64,000 bases of DNA from Lotus japonicus. Lineage: Eukaryota > Streptophyta > Magnoliopsida > Fabales > Fabaceae. Made by a program: the position numbers and the translations under genes. How positions within the stretch are numbered: the first letter of the stretch is position 1; the number at the start of each line of letters is the position of its first letter. Below, piece after piece: positions 1 to 11,164 of the stretch. The notes under the pieces are model-generated. The model was not told the origin of the DNA, searched no databases, and was given only the letters and a program-made list of their open reading frames with translations. The DNA lies in the NCBI RefSeq assembly GCF_012489685.1, contig NC_080043.1, positions 32,210,743 to 32,274,742 on the forward strand, written 5' to 3'.

Positions 1-106
1 GGATGATCTCCATTTCTTCAGCAGAGTAAGGTGTTTTACCACCTTTCTTGGATGGGGCCTTAGATTTGGAAGGGGCTTTGGAAGAGGTAGCAAGAACTCC
101 GGCCAT
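1..106 (-). CDS. Partial env-like ORF of the Sirevirus (N-terminal 35 codons)
   Basis: An ATG at 106-104 opens a frame that runs off the left edge. The 35 visible residues are Lys/Ser/Pro-rich (repeated SKAPSK) and continue into KTPYSAEE. It lies about 500 bp downstream of the pol stop on the same strand, where Sireviruses such as SIRE1 carry an envelope-like ORF. Identity as env-like is inferred from position only, because no transmembrane segment is visible in this short piece. It could instead be unrelated flanking coding sequence. Confidence 0.45.
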   Translation of the reverse strand, partial: MAGVLATSSKAPSKSKAPSKKGGKTPYSAEEMEII

Positions 107-600
107 TTGGGAATGAGAGGAAGTTTCAGAGAAGGCTTAGGGTTTCTTTACTTGGAAGAGAGAGAGAGAGTAAATGTCAAATGAAGTGAGGTGAAAGAGA
201 GAGAAGGAAATCTTTTGGATATATTTGATTTGGAATAAGGAATGGCAGTTTTGGGTGGTGTGCAGATGGCGGTTTTCTTTTCATGAGAGGGAAACTATTA
301 AACGATTGAGCAGTTGAGACCACGCGCGTTAAAAGTAAGAGAGATAACTGCTTCGCATTTAATGTGATGAGACCTTTCAAAGTTCACTGTTGTAGCACGT
401 GCAAGAGTAATGATGCATTGAACTAAACAATGTCTTTGCCAGCTGTTAACCAAACGATATAGATTTCCTGAGAGCAACTTCATTGAACGGAGAGTTGTTG
501 AAAGATTTGATCTACTGGTTGAACAGTGAGGAGACAGAACAGTGCGGATGTTCTTCGAAGAACGAAACCTGCAAGATAGAAACCTTTGTTTCCATACCTG
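107..600. other. Spacer between copia pol and the downstream ORF
   Basis: This stretch has only short frames with no recognisable domain. It is probably the pol to env-like spacer of the Sirevirus. A purine-rich GAGAGA tract lies near 150-210. I see no promoter or RNA gene that I can support. Confidence 0.4.
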
Positions 601-1534
601 TTATTGAGCAGAGTGCATATTTATCCTTGTTCTTAGATCTGAGAATCTGCCTTCTAAAAGAGGTTTCATGAGTATGTCAGCAAGTTGATCTTCTGTGTGT
701 ATATGAGATATATCAATGTTTCCCTTTGCCACAAGATCTCTAATGAAATGATGTTTGATCTCAATGTGCTTTGTTCTTGAATGCTGAACTGGATTCTTGG
801 CAATATTGATGGCACTTGTGTTATCACATAAAAGAGGTATCTTGTTTTCATGAATGTTGTAATCCTCAAGTTGATGCTTTATCCATAGGAGTTGTGTACA
901 ACAAGAACTTGCTGCCACATATTCAGCTTCAGTAGTGGATAAGGAAATAGTGCTTTGACGTTTACTTGTCCAGGATACTAAACAGTTTCCCAGAAAGTGA
1001 CATCCTCCACTAGTGCTTTTCCGTTCAACTCGATCACCAGCATAATCCGCATCACAAAATCCTTTCAACCTGAAATCTTCACCTTTCTCATATAATAGAC
1101 CAAGATTAGCAGTACCAATTAAATATCTAAAGATTCGCTTAACAGCACTAAGATGAGATTGCTGTGGGTTTACCTGAAACCTTGCACATATACAAACACT
1201 AAACATTATGTCTGGTCTGCTGGACGTTAAATAAAGAAGTGAACCAATCATCCCTCTGTACGATGTTGGGTCAACTGGTGAGCTTTCATCACTTTTGTCC
1301 AGAACAGTGTTGGGATACATAGGAGTACTCATCTCATTTGACTTGTGCATGTTGTATTTCTTGAGCATATCCTTTATGTACTTGGACTGATGTATGAAGA
1401 TCTTGTCTTTCTCTTGCTTGATTTGAAGTCCCAGAAAGAATTTCAGTTCTCCCATCATACTCATTTCAAATTCACTTTGCATGAGAGTAGAAAATTCTTT
1501 ACACAGTTTATCGCTAGTTGCACCGAAGATGATA
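601..1534 (-). pseudogene. Copia pol, RT C-terminus and RNase H (frameshifted from upstream pol)
   Basis: The frame from 1482 to 601 carries the end of the copia reverse transcriptase (GELKFFLGLQI) and a complete RNase H-like region: SDESSPVDPTSYRGMIGSLLYL, the FCDADYAGD motif, KRQSTISLSTTEAEYVA and HSRTKHIEIKHHFIRD. It ends shortly after ADILMKPL, the usual copia pol terminus. It is out of frame with the upstream RT segment; the break falls near 1535-1540, inside the catalytic YVDD motif, and looks like a 1-nt deletion. The domains are clear and the product as it stands is broken. Confidence 0.85.
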
Positions 1535-2950
1535 TCATCACATACAATTGTACAAGGATGTAGTCGTCCTTCAATTGCTTCCTGAAGAGGGTGTTGTCAA
1601 TCTTTCCTCTTGAAAAACCATTCTTCATGAGAAAGTTCCTTAGACGATCATACCAAGCCCTTGGGGCTTGTTTTAAACCGTACAGAGCTTTCTTCAACCT
1701 GTACACGTAGTCTGGAGTGGATGGTTCTTCAAAGCCTGGAGGTTGCTTCACATAGACTTCCTCTTCAATTACTCCGTTCAGAAAGGCGCTTTTGACATCC
1801 ATTTGATATAGCTTGATGGAATGTTGACATGCAAAAGCTAGGAGTATCCTTATTGCATCAATTCTTGCAACTGGTGCGAACGTTTCAGTGTAGTCAATTC
1901 CTTCTTGTTGGTTGTAACCTTGTGCTACTAGTCTCGCTTTGTTTCTAGTGACTTTCCCATTTTCATCCATCTTGTTTCTGAAGACCCATTTAGTACCAAT
2001 GATAGATTTTCCAGTTGGTCTTGGAACTAGGGTCCATACTTGACTTCTTTCAAATTGATTTAGTTCTTCTTGCATAGCCAGAATCCATCCTTCATCTTGT
2101 AGAGCCTCTTCAATGTTCTTTGGTTCAATCTCTGAGATGAATGCGCTGTTTGATTCTTCTCTGAATGCTGATCTGGTCTTTACTCTTTCTGATACACTTC
2201 CAATGATTTGCTCTGGTGGATGATCACTTCTGTACTTCCACTCCTTTGGAAGTGAGATTCCGCTTGAAGTCATGACTTGGTCGGACTGTTCAGGAATAGT
2301 ACCAGGAGGTGACGAAGATTGATCTTCATGAACTGATTCTGATGGTTGAGCTCTTGTTGTGTCGTCATCTGCTTCATCATGATCTGATAGGTCTAGATTA
2401 AGAAAATCTCTTTCTAAACGATCAACGGCCTTGATTGAACTATCATCGAACTTGACATTGATAGATTCTTCAACAACTTTTGTTCTTGAGTTGTAAACTC
2501 TATAGGCTTTGGAGTGAGAAGAATATCCAAGGAGAATTCCTTGATCAGACTTATTGTCAAATTTTCCGATGTTGTCCTTGGTGTTGAGAATGTAACACTT
2601 GCATCCAAATGGATGAAAATACGATACAGTTGGCTTTCTATCTTTCCATAGTTCATATGGAGTCTTTTTCAACATGGGTCGCATAGATATTCTATTCTGA
2701 ATGTAGCATGCAGTTTCAATAGCTTCAGCCCAGAAATACTTTGGTAGGGAAGTTTCACTGAGCATTGTCCTTGCCATTTCTTGAAGTGATCTGTTCTTCC
2801 GTTCAGCTACACCGTTTTGCTGTGGTGTCCTTGGAGCTGAGAACTGATGGCTGATACCTTCTTGTGCACAGAATTTTTCAAAATCTTCATTCACAAACTC
2901 TCCTCCTCTGTCACTGCGAATGGCTGTGATGCAGTAGCCCTTTTCATTTT
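1461..2950 (-). pseudogene. Copia pol, integrase C-terminal half and reverse transcriptase
   Basis: In one frame the sequence shows the second integrase catalytic region (SDRGGEF just upstream of 2894), then [11 protein letters not shown] with the catalytic Glu, the copia C-terminal segment ([17 protein letters not shown]), and the [58 protein letters not shown] and [14 protein letters not shown]. The frame is lost at the YVDD active site near 1540. The integrase zinc-binding HHCC domain and first catalytic Asp are absent between the protease piece and this one, so a stretch of integrase is deleted. An Asp/Glu/Ser-rich linker separates IN and RT. Confidence 0.88.
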
Positions 2951-3385
2951 GAACTCTTTTGCTGAAGACAAGTTACATTTTGATTTGCTAGGTTTTCCAA
3001 GTTCGTCTTATATAGATTCCCTTGTCTCTGAGCAACAGTACCTTCTCCAACAATGAATCCTTTTTGATTTCCACCAAAGGTTACAAATCCACCATCAGAT
3101 CTAACTTGAATCTTGGGGAACATAGACTTTTCTCCCGTCATATGACGCGAGCATCCACTGTCCAGGTACCATTGTTGGCGTTTCCTTCGTTCTGTTAAGT
3201 AAATCTGCAACAGGAATTATTGATTTCTTAGGTACCCAGATTTTCTTGGGTCCTATAGGGTTAGTTGAACGCTTGGGAGGAATCTTCTTCTCATAGAAGA
3301 TTTTCTTTCCTTCCCTTTCTATTGAACAGTTCACAACAAATTTAGATTCACTATCAATAGAAGAAGTAAACGATATATCAGACAT
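2944..3385 (-). pseudogene. Copia aspartic protease region (two overlapping frames)
   Basis: The frame at 3210-2944 has WYLDSGCSRHMTG, the copia protease active site (DSG), followed by KGFIVGEGTV and GNLYKTNLENL, which normally lead into the integrase. The frame at 3385-3101 carries the gag-protease linker (KKIWVPKK) and overlaps it, so a frameshift lies near 3.18-3.21 kb. The integrase N-terminus that should follow is missing after about 2944. The fragment belongs to the Sirevirus polyprotein. Confidence 0.8.
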
Positions 3386-4863
3386 AGTTTCATTAGACGG
3401 TTCACTGCTGTCAAAACCCAGACCACTTTTATCATATAGTCTCTACTGTTTCCACATAGTTTAACTAAGTTGTCATGCCCTATTGTGAAAGTAGATAAAT
3501 CATCAATCAAAACTTTGATTCTTTTCTTTAAAGCAGATACTTCCATTGTGGAGTCTTGTTTCTTTAAAAACTCATTTTCATGAATAATGGAATCTTTTTC
3601 TTTTAAAACTTTCTCATGTTCTTTTTGCAACTTGGAAAACTGTTTCTTCAGGTTCTTGTATTTTTCAGATAAAGTGTAAGAATGCTCAAGCAGTTCATTA
3701 AACTCTTCTTCAAGGTTTTCAGATCTTACCTCATCATCTTCATCATCATCTGATCCATCTACTGAAGCCATGAGAGCGAATAGAGATTCTTCATCTTCTT
3801 CTTCCTCGTCATCTTCAGAGTTGTTTTCAGAATCATCCCAGCCAGTTACTAGAGCTTTCTTCTTCTTGTAGAATGGTTTCCTGACAGGCTTTTTAGCTAG
3901 TCTAGGACAGTCTGGTTTGATGTGACCTGGCTTTTTGCATTCGAAACATGTAATGTTGCTTTTGTCTGCAGTTGAGGTGCTTTCACCTTTGTGTGGAAAG
4001 GATTTCTTTTTCTGACTTGATTCTCTTTTGTTGTCCTTCTTCAGGCCTTTTCCTCTTTGTTGTTTGATCCACATCTTTTTGAACTTTCTGTTGAACAGTG
4101 CTTGCTCATCATCGGACAGTTCTTCTGAGGAATCTTCTTCATCAGACATTTCTTTCGTCTGACTGTTTTTGGAGATGTTAGCTTTGAAGGCGATGCTTTT
4201 CTGCTTCTTTAGGCTTTCATCTTGAGAAAGTTCAATCTCATGAACCTTCAGAGATCCCAAGAGATCTTCAAGTTTTAGTATGCTAAGATCTCTTGCTTCT
4301 TGGATAGCAGTAACTTTGGGTCTCCATCTTTTAGGAAGGCACCTCAGTATTTTTGTGATTTGATCAATGTGTGCGTATGTGCGATCGAGATTTCGAAGAC
4401 CATTGATAATGGTTTAAAATCTTGCAAACATTTCATCAATGGTTTCATTTTCCTTCATTTTGAAGGTTTCATATTCAGCCACTAGTAAACTTACTTTGGC
4501 TTGACGTACATTTGCTGTACCTTCATAGGCAAGCCCTAGAGCTTCCCATACTTCTTTGGCAGTTGCGAGTCCATCAACTTTGTCCAACTGAGCTTTGCTT
4601 AAGGCACATAAGAGAAATAGTTTTGCCTTTGAGTTGAGTTGATAGTCTTTGCGTTGAGCTTCTGTCAGCTGATCTTTCTTGATGGGTTCACCAGCGTCAT
4701 CTTTATAGACGATGTTGCCATTTTCAATGATATCCCACAACTTGTAGCTTGAGGATTCTATGAAAAGTTGCATGTGCGTCTTCCAGTAGGGATATTCGGT
4801 TCCATCAAAGAAAGGAGGCTTGTTGGTGGATGAGCCCATAGCGATAGCTTGATCTTCTGCCAT
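3331..4863 (-). pseudogene. Copia gag (Sirevirus), interrupted by a stop codon
   Basis: The ATG at 4863 starts MAEDQAIAMGSS, and the copia gag signature follows (FDGTEYPYWKTHMQLFIES; LWDIIENG; AKAKEVWEAL-like; RQAKVSLLVAEYETFKM). A TAA at 4416-4414 interrupts it, and the same frame continues to 3331. Further on is a CCHC zinc knuckle (CFECKKPGHIKPDC, near 3950), then acidic stretches (SDEEDSSEELSDDE; DDEEEEDEE) and a long coiled-coil-like Lys/Glu region, typical of Sirevirus gag. The frame is lost again near 3440. The nonsense codon and frameshift make it a non-functional copy. Confidence 0.85.
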
Positions 4864-4903
4864 GGATCTTTACTCTACACCTGTTAAGATGTTAGTTCTA
4901 GAG

Positions 4904-4920
4904 CCTAAGCTCTGATGCCA
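4904..4920 (-). other. Primer-binding site (initiator tRNA-Met type) of the Sirevirus
   Basis: On the minus strand TGGCATCAGAGCTTAGG lies two bases after the 5' LTR end. It resembles the plant copia PBS TGGTATCAGAGC, complementary to the 3' end of initiator tRNA-Met, with one mismatch. Confidence 0.85.
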
Positions 4921-4922
4921 AT

Positions 4923-6296
4923 TGATATGTAAATAAGTAACACAAGAAAGGGGGGGTTTGAATTGTGTTCTTAAAAATTACTTGTTAAAACTTTAGTTTA
5001 TGAAAAGAAGATAAGTTCTTAAGAAAATTGTTCTGGTGACTTTTCAAAAACTGTTTAGTGCAGCGGAAGTAAATAAAGCAGAACGATCAGCACACAGGAA
5101 TTTATACTGGTTCACCCTAAACGATTGGGCTACGTCCAGTACTTGGCCACCACCAAGATTTTCACTAGCAAGTATCAAGGACTTCTCCAATACAAGTATT
5201 AGACAGGACTTCTCCAAGTATTATCACGGACTTCTCCAAGTATTGTACAGGACTCCTCCTAGTATTATCACGGACTTCTCCAAGTATTGTACAGGACTCC
5301 TCCTACAATCAACAAGATTGTTTGGCTCTACAAGAAATCTCTTCTCAAAAGAGTTGGTGTAGACAATTTATGGCACTGGAACACTCAAGTGTTTTGGGTT
5401 CTGAAAGGACGTTGGAACACACAAGAGTTCAGAATCTAAGAGAGAAGTAAGAGAAGAGGTTTGACTCTTTTAAGGTTTGGTATTCTCTCTTGATTTTGCA
5501 GAGGTATGAGATCGGATTTGACTCTTAGGAAATCTGCTGTGAGCTTTTAATGCTTTGAAGAATGTTTGGAGTAACTGCTCTGAGTTCTTTCTTTTCTTGC
5601 AATAAATTTTTCTCTTCTTCTCTGCTTCAATCTTCAGATATGTCCTTTATATATGATCTTGCTAGTTGTGTAGCCGTTGAGACACAAAATCTGGCCGTTG
5701 TTTGTAGCCGTTGTGAGTGTCATCTAACCATTGATTCAAATCTCCGGTTGGTAGCTTCATTAAATGCATGCTGCTGTTCAGAGCTATCCTTTAGCCAAAA
5801 ATGTGTACTTTGTCAGCTAGTAGGTGGTGATAGCTTTGGGCTACTTTGCAGAAGAGAGACATTTTGGAAAAGTGATGTTGACGTGTTGTCCTTTTTCCTC
5901 TGCATTGGTCATCGAGACTTCTCTCTTCAAAGGTAAATCAGTTTGCACGTGACCAGATTAGTTTCCTTCTGACTAAAGCATGGGGCAAATAGTTGAGATA
6001 CAATTTTGACTTTCCCGCTCAAAGGCTTCTTCTGAAATTCTGAGGTATGACGTGGCATGAACCGATACAGAATAAGTGTCTTCCTTGTTTACTGGACGAT
6101 GCGGTCATATCTTGCGTAAACTTCTTTTTCCTTATAAGGCTTAGACATATTCGTTGAAGCATGCGACCTTATAATATATATTTCCTGAAAAATGACATTA
6201 ACATCTGGAATTAGATTTTAGTAGAGAAAAGTATTTATAAAAATTGTTAGGATCAAAATAAGATTGAAACACGTTGTAACACATTTGAACTTAACA
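4923..6296 (-). repeat. 5' LTR of the Sirevirus (1374 bp)
   Basis: On the minus strand it begins TGTTAAGTTCAA at 6296 and ends in TATCA at 4923, so it has TG...CA termini. The inner end abuts the PBS. The outer end abuts the gypsy pol frame, which becomes nonsense at exactly this point. The length is in the usual Sirevirus range. The opposite LTR is off-window, so the boundary rests on termini, PBS position and the broken host frame. Confidence 0.82.
5170..5304. repeat. 22-bp minisatellite inside the Sirevirus LTR (about 6 units)
   Basis: Units of the form CAAGTATTRTMMMGGACTYCTC recur at a 22-bp spacing (starts near 5171, 5193, 5215, 5237, 5259 and 5281), with two alternating unit versions at the right end. 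It lies in the LTR portion nearest the internal region. Confidence 0.8.
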
Positions 6297-8453
6297 ACTT
6301 TGTATTGTAACTTGGCCCCTTGGCTCATACTGTATATCATACTCTGACAACTCAACTGACCAACTGACCAATCGGCCTGACAAATCGGGTTTTTGGAGTA
6401 CCTGCCTCAAAGGAACATCGGTTTTAACTTTGATTTGGAAACTTTGGAAGTATGGTCTAAGGCGCCTCGCTGTTTTTAGAATCGCCAAGGCCGCCTTTTC
6501 GATTTTTTGATATCGCAATTCAGCACCTTGCAGAGTATGACTCACAAAATATATAACCTTCTGCTTCTTCTCTTCTTCCTGAAGCAAAACCGTACTGACC
6601 GCCCTATCCGTGACAGCCAGGTAGAACGTCAAAGGAACGCCAGATGTGGGTTTGGATAGTACCGGTAACGTTGCTAATGATTCTTTCAGCTTGGTAAAAG
6701 CTTGTTCACATGCTTCTGTCCATTGAAACTTCGAATTCTTTTTCAAACAAGTGAAGAACGAAGCCGCTTTATCACCTGCCATTGGCAAGAAACGGGCTAA
6801 AGCAGCCATGCGTCCTGTTAGTCGCTGTACTTCCTTGACACTTGTCGGGCTTTTCATTTCTAAAATCGTCTTGCCTTTATCTGGGTTTACTTCAATCCCC
6901 CTTGATGTTATCATGAAACCCAAAAACTTTCCCCCTTGAATCCCAAATGAACATTTCTCTGGATTTAACTTCATCTGATATTTTCTTAGCTGAGCAAATG
7001 CTTCCTTAAGATCGTCGCCATGATCCTTGGACTTGGCGGACTTAACAATCATGTCATCTACATAAACTTCCATATTTCTTCCCACTTGCTTTGAAAAAAT
7101 TTTATCCATGAGGCGTTGGTATGTGGCTCCTGCGTTCTTCAAGCCAAACGACATAGTTTTGTAACAATAATTCGTCTGGTTAGTCATGAACGCCGTACTT
7201 TCCTCGTCTGAAGGATGCATCATGATTTGGTTATACCCAGAATATGCATCCATGAGACTTAAAAGTTCGTTTCCGGAGGCCCCATCCACCAATTTATCAA
7301 CATTGGGAAGAGGATACGAATCTTTGGGGCACACTTTGTTCAGGCTTGTGTAATCCGTGCATATTCTCCACTTCCCATTGGCTTTCTTGACCATCACTAC
7401 ATTGGCGAGCCAGGTTGGATATTGCACCTCGCGAATAAACTGAGCCTTGATTAGCTTCTCAGTTTCTACTTGTACCGTCTTGTTCTTTTCATCACTCATC
7501 CTTCGCCTTGGTTGGATGACTTGAGTTGCTCCTGGCCGTATGGCCAATTTATGAGTGATCACGTTGGGGTCAATCCCTGGTACATCATTAATTGTCCATG
7601 CAAAGAGATCCAAATTATCACCCAAAAGGGCGATCAACCGTTCCTCCTGTTCTTTTGTTAAACTGCTGCCGATTTTCAAAACCTTATCTTTGACTTTCGC
7701 TGATTTTGTTTCTTCCAAAGGTTGTGGGCGAAAATCATCAGCATCATCTCTTGAGTCTAGGCTAAACCCTTCTTGTGGAAAGATCTCTGTGATACGGTGG
7801 CTTTCCATGGCGGCCTTTCGCCCATAGAGAGCCACACTTCTTAAATAACATTCTCTTGCTGCGTTGTGATCCACACGAAGAACCCCAACCTTCCCATTGC
7901 AGGCTGGGTACTTGACAGTTAAATGAGCGGTTGAAATTACAGCACATAACTTGTTAAGGGTGTCCTGCCCCAAGAGTACGTTGTAATTGGCCCTACACGC
8001 CAGTACTAGATACTTCACCTGAAATTTCTTAACAAACTCTCCTTCACCAAAAGCTGTTGGTATTTCTACATATCCTCGTACATTGACACGATCTCCAGTA
8101 AATCCCACCAGGGTTCCTTGATATGGTTTTAAGTCTGCCTCCTTTAACCCCAGGCGATCAAAGGCATCTCCATAAATGATATCCGCCGAAGATCCCTGGT
8201 CTAAAAACACTTTTTTCGTCATGTAATTGTTAACCCTAATTGTTACTACAATCGGGTCATTGTCATGACGGATAACATGTGCAAAATCCTGAGGGGTGAA
8301 TACAATGGGAGAGTGATTCAACCAGCATTCGCCCCCGTACGCCGCATGTACGGAATGTACTGCCGCCACATAACGCTTTCTAGCCTTGCTTGAAATTACA
8401 CCCCCTCCAAATCCGCCTGCGATGGATGAGCATTCCCCCACAGGATCACCCAA
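6291..8453 (-). pseudogene. Gypsy pol: protease, reverse transcriptase, RNase H (3'-truncated)
   Basis: One open frame of 720 codons. Near residue 80-90 is the aspartic protease motif FLDQGSSADIIY. RT follows with KANGKWRICTDYTSLN, YSGYNQIMM, FMTNQTNYCYKTMSFGLKNAGATYQRLMD (conserved palm residues) and the catalytic YVDDMIV. RNase H begins with PLTFYLAVTD and VIYFVSHTLQGAE and ends at YEPRGQVTIQS, where the Sirevirus LTR begins and supplies the stop at 6293-6291. The rest of RNase H and the integrase lie beyond the inserted element. The start used by the open frame is not the natural one: the gag-protease frame continues upstream into 8396-8698. Confidence 0.88.
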
Positions 8454-8698
8454 CTCAGCCGATCAATCTCCCGCCGTAGGTTCCAAGAATTATCTGTGGT
8501 GTGCCCCAATGCTTTATGGTACTCACACCATCTGTTTGTATCCACATTAGCTGGTGGTCGCCGAGGCGATGGCGGATATTGGACCACATTTGTCTGTCCA
8601 ACTGCTCTCAAGATGGTGCTTAGGGGAGCATTCAATTTAGTAAGTGGAACTGGAGTCAGCGAGGCTCCATGTTGGCCAATCGGGGTTGTAGTAGTACC
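8396..8698 (-). pseudogene. Gypsy gag C-terminus/protease linker, left of the solo LTR
   Basis: The frame gives TPIGQHGASLTPVPL and then RWCEYHKALGHTTDNSWNL, the single CHHC-like zinc-finger motif (CEYHKALGHTTD) found in Tat-type gag. It joins the protease frame around 8430; a one-base difference there shifts frame, and the second representation of this locus (near 15990) has the extra base. The open frame on the right runs on into the inserted LTR. It is the continuation of the gag split at 8699. Confidence 0.78.
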
Positions 8699-9941
8699 TG
8701 AAGGTGCGAAAAACACTAGAAAGGGGGGGGGTTGAATAGAGTTTTTGAATAAAGAGTATACTTTTAGAACTTTTTCAAAATTCAAGGATAAGAACTAAGT
8801 GCTGAAGGATGAGAAGTAAAGCACGCAAGTATTTTATCCTGGTTCACTTGAGATAAAAGCTCAAGCTAATCCAGTCCACCTGTGAAGGTGATTTCTTCCT
8901 TTTTCTGATGAAGGCAATTCACTAAAATCAATGAGTGTTACAACTGCACTTTGCTACCTGCTAAGTGACTAACAATACACTGATTTTCTCACTAGTATCC
9001 TCTTAAGAAGCTGATCTACCGATCCTCTTAAGACTAGCTAAACACTGAATCAACCTTGATTCAGTCCTCTCAAGATCTGACCAACCTTGGTCTCTTAAGG
9101 AACTTTACAATGTAATGTAAAAGGTTTCGGGTTTACAAGAAGTGCTTCTAAAAAGCTAATAGTAAACTCAGATGTTTAAGAACAGTGAAGAAATAATGCT
9201 AAGAGATTGGTTCGTAAATGTTGAATGATTTCAGCAAGGTTTCTTAGCCTCTTTCTTCTTTCTTTAGCCTTTATATACTCCAAGACTTGTGATGTAGCCG
9301 TTGCTAGGGTTTTGTCCGTTGGAGTGGCAATCTTGAAAAATCAGACTGCTAGGCTGCACGAGGTAGGTGGCGGACAGACTGAGACTTGTACGATGTTGTA
9401 CTATGATAGCGACCTGTCCTTTCACCAGTTTACTTGAGATCTGAAGGCTTCAGATGAACGTTGGTGAAGCTTCTGATCCTCGTCAGGTTAAAGCTTGGAT
9501 TCTTCTGACCTTGCAACTTCTGCTTCTGAACAAGTTCCTCAGAACTTCTGAACGTCAGAGCTAGAATAGCTTGGGTCTTCAGAACCAACTTCTTGCAGGT
9601 CTTCAGAACTTGAGTCTTCTACTTCTGAACCGTTTCACTGGAACATCTGGTCTTCAGAACTTCTGACTCTGGTTCTTCAGAACCTCTTGAGAGCTTGTAT
9701 CTTCAGAACTTCTGAAGGATTTGCCACTGTTCTGAACGAACATGGTACGCTTTAGAGCTCTCTTTTCAGTAACCCTTGGTTCTTCTTCTTCTGAATAAAT
9801 AGGCTTGGGTCAGATTCAGAACGTGTTTGTCACAACTAAAAAAGACAAACGTTAGGGTACCACAATTGTTCATCATCACAAACCTTAATTGTAATCATCA
9901 AAATATAGAGATGCAACCACTGATCAAACCTTGATCTTACA
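8699..9941 (-). mobile_element. Solo LTR of a second Sirevirus-type element (1243 bp)
   Basis: It is bounded on the plus strand by TGAAGGTGCG at the left and TCTTACA at the right, and flanked by a perfect 5-bp direct repeat GTACC (8694-8698 and 9942-9946). It interrupts the gypsy gag frame, which resumes on both sides. It resembles the LTR at 4923-6296 in its G-run followed by TTGAAT and a TGGTTCAC block, so it is the same broad family. No internal region is present, so it arose by LTR-LTR recombination. It contains an array of inverted TTCAGAAC/GTTCTGAA motifs at about 9445-9820. Confidence 0.92.
9445..9820. repeat. Array of imperfect palindromes inside the solo LTR
   Basis: CAGAACTTCTGA, CTTCAGAACTTCTGA, CTTCTGAACNNG and similar motifs recur every 15-40 bp in both orientations; TTCAGAAnTTCTGAA is self-complementary. 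Palindrome arrays are a known Sirevirus feature. The same array is at 17003-17378 in the duplicated stretch. Confidence 0.75.
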
Positions 9942-11117
9942 GTACCTTGGGGATTTCTGTGCCACGTATTCTGGAATCCAGGTTTGGAATTTTGATATGG
10001 GCCAGGTCTTGGAATACGTGGGGTTTGAGCTACCCTAGTTTCTTTTCCAGCCTTGAATTTTTCCTGCGAAACTCCGCCAAGCTGGACGTGTTTTCGCCCC
10101 TCTTCTCTTTCCTGCTTTTTCTGATCATCTTGCTCAATCAAGATGAATTCTTGAACACGAGCGCGAAGATCCATCATGTCCCTTGTCGGCCGCCTTGTTA
10201 AATCTCGATTCAAATCCCCCGCCCTAAGACCATTTTTGAAAGACGCTAGGCACACATCCGGGTTATCCTCCTCCAGTTGAACAGCCATCTTGCTGAAGCG
10301 CGCCATGTAGGTCTTTAACTTCTCTCCTGGCTGCTGATGTATGCTGATGAGATCAAACATAGTTGCTTTTGTGGTTTTGTTGGCGGAGAATTGAGTTAGG
10401 AATTTGGTAGATAGATCGGTAAAATTGTCAATGGAGAAGGGCGGCTGTCTAATGAACCACTACATCGCCATTCCCTTGAATGTCGATGGCAATAATCTGC
10501 ACTTCACGGCATCCGTTGCCCCACCAATTACCATTTTGGTGTTAAAATATCTCAAATGATCCATGGGATCAGAGTCGTCCGAAAAGGCGTCTAACGCCAT
10601 TGTTTGCAAATGCTTTGGTATCCACCTTTGTGATGGCTGGAACAAAAGGTTGAAATTCGACGACGTCTTCAGCCTCAAGACGTTGGCCTTGTTTAAAATC
10701 TCGCCTCTGGGTTAGATACTCCACCTGGGCTTGCAACTGCTCATTCTGGCTTTGTACCTTTTGCAAAGTGTCCAACATTTGTTGTAAAGCCGCAGGCGTG
10801 ATACCCGTCACGACTTCTTGTGTTTTCCTTGGAGCACTGTTTTTAAGGTCTTCTAGATTCACGTATTCAAGCGGCGCTGATCGTCGCCTAACACCTAGAT
10901 CTGATTTGGCTACCAGATCTGAGGGCTTTTCCGGAGCTAGGTTCATCAGCGACGCTGGTGACTGCGCCACTGAGTGAACCCCTTCCGAGGAAGCCTCCTG
11001 CTCTTGCTCTTGAAGTATGGGACGATTGTTGTCCCGTCCGCCGCCGCGTCCGCCGTGACGTCCACCACCTCTCCGGCGATGATCACGGCGGCCCACGCCG
11101 CATGAACGAGTCTCCAT
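9942..11117 (-). pseudogene. Gypsy gag (Tat-like), frameshifted
   Basis: The ATG at 11117 starts an Arg/Gly-rich N-terminus (GRRDHRRRGGGRHGGRGGGR), then a coiled-coil-like stretch (LQQMLDTLQKVQSQNEQLQAQVEYL). The frame changes near 10.6 kb to the conserved gag core (MALDAFSDDSDPMDHLRYF; NTKMVIGGATDAVKCRLLP). A TAG near 10457-10459 interrupts it. A third open stretch from 10360 holds MFDLISIHQQPGEKLKTYMARF and RTRPTRDMMDLRARVQEF-like sequence. Both lesions are identical in the second representation (17500-18675), so they are not contig-end errors. It is a dead copy. Confidence 0.85.
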
Positions 11118-11164
11118 GAATCGTAACTCTCACCTTCTACGTCACTGGTAGATCTAGGTCAGAG

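Larger units (their letters stand above)
1..6296 (-). mobile_element. Sirevirus-type Ty1/copia retrotransposon, 5' part (3' end beyond the left edge)
   Basis: Reading leftward: 5' LTR (4923-6296), tRNA-Met-type primer site (4904-4920), gag with zinc knuckle, aspartic protease, partial integrase, reverse transcriptase, RNase H, then a separate ORF at the window edge. The domain order PR-IN-RT-RNaseH is that of Ty1/copia. A long LTR, an initiator-Met PBS and an extra ORF after pol are typical of Sireviruses such as soybean SIRE1 (family knowledge). The element is defective: a nonsense codon in gag, frameshifts near 3.44, 3.2 and 1.54 kb, and a deletion in integrase. Its LTR abuts an interrupted gypsy pol reading frame at 6296/6297, so it inserted into that element. 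The 3' LTR and left target-site copy are outside the window. Confidence 0.88.

Noticed and set aside
9225..9437. 70-codon frame, also at 16783-16995
   Set aside because: It lies inside a solo LTR and appears twice only because of the assembly duplication.
10768..10977. Plus-strand frames opposite gypsy gag and pol
   Set aside because: Antisense shadows of the minus-strand gag-pol coding sequence.
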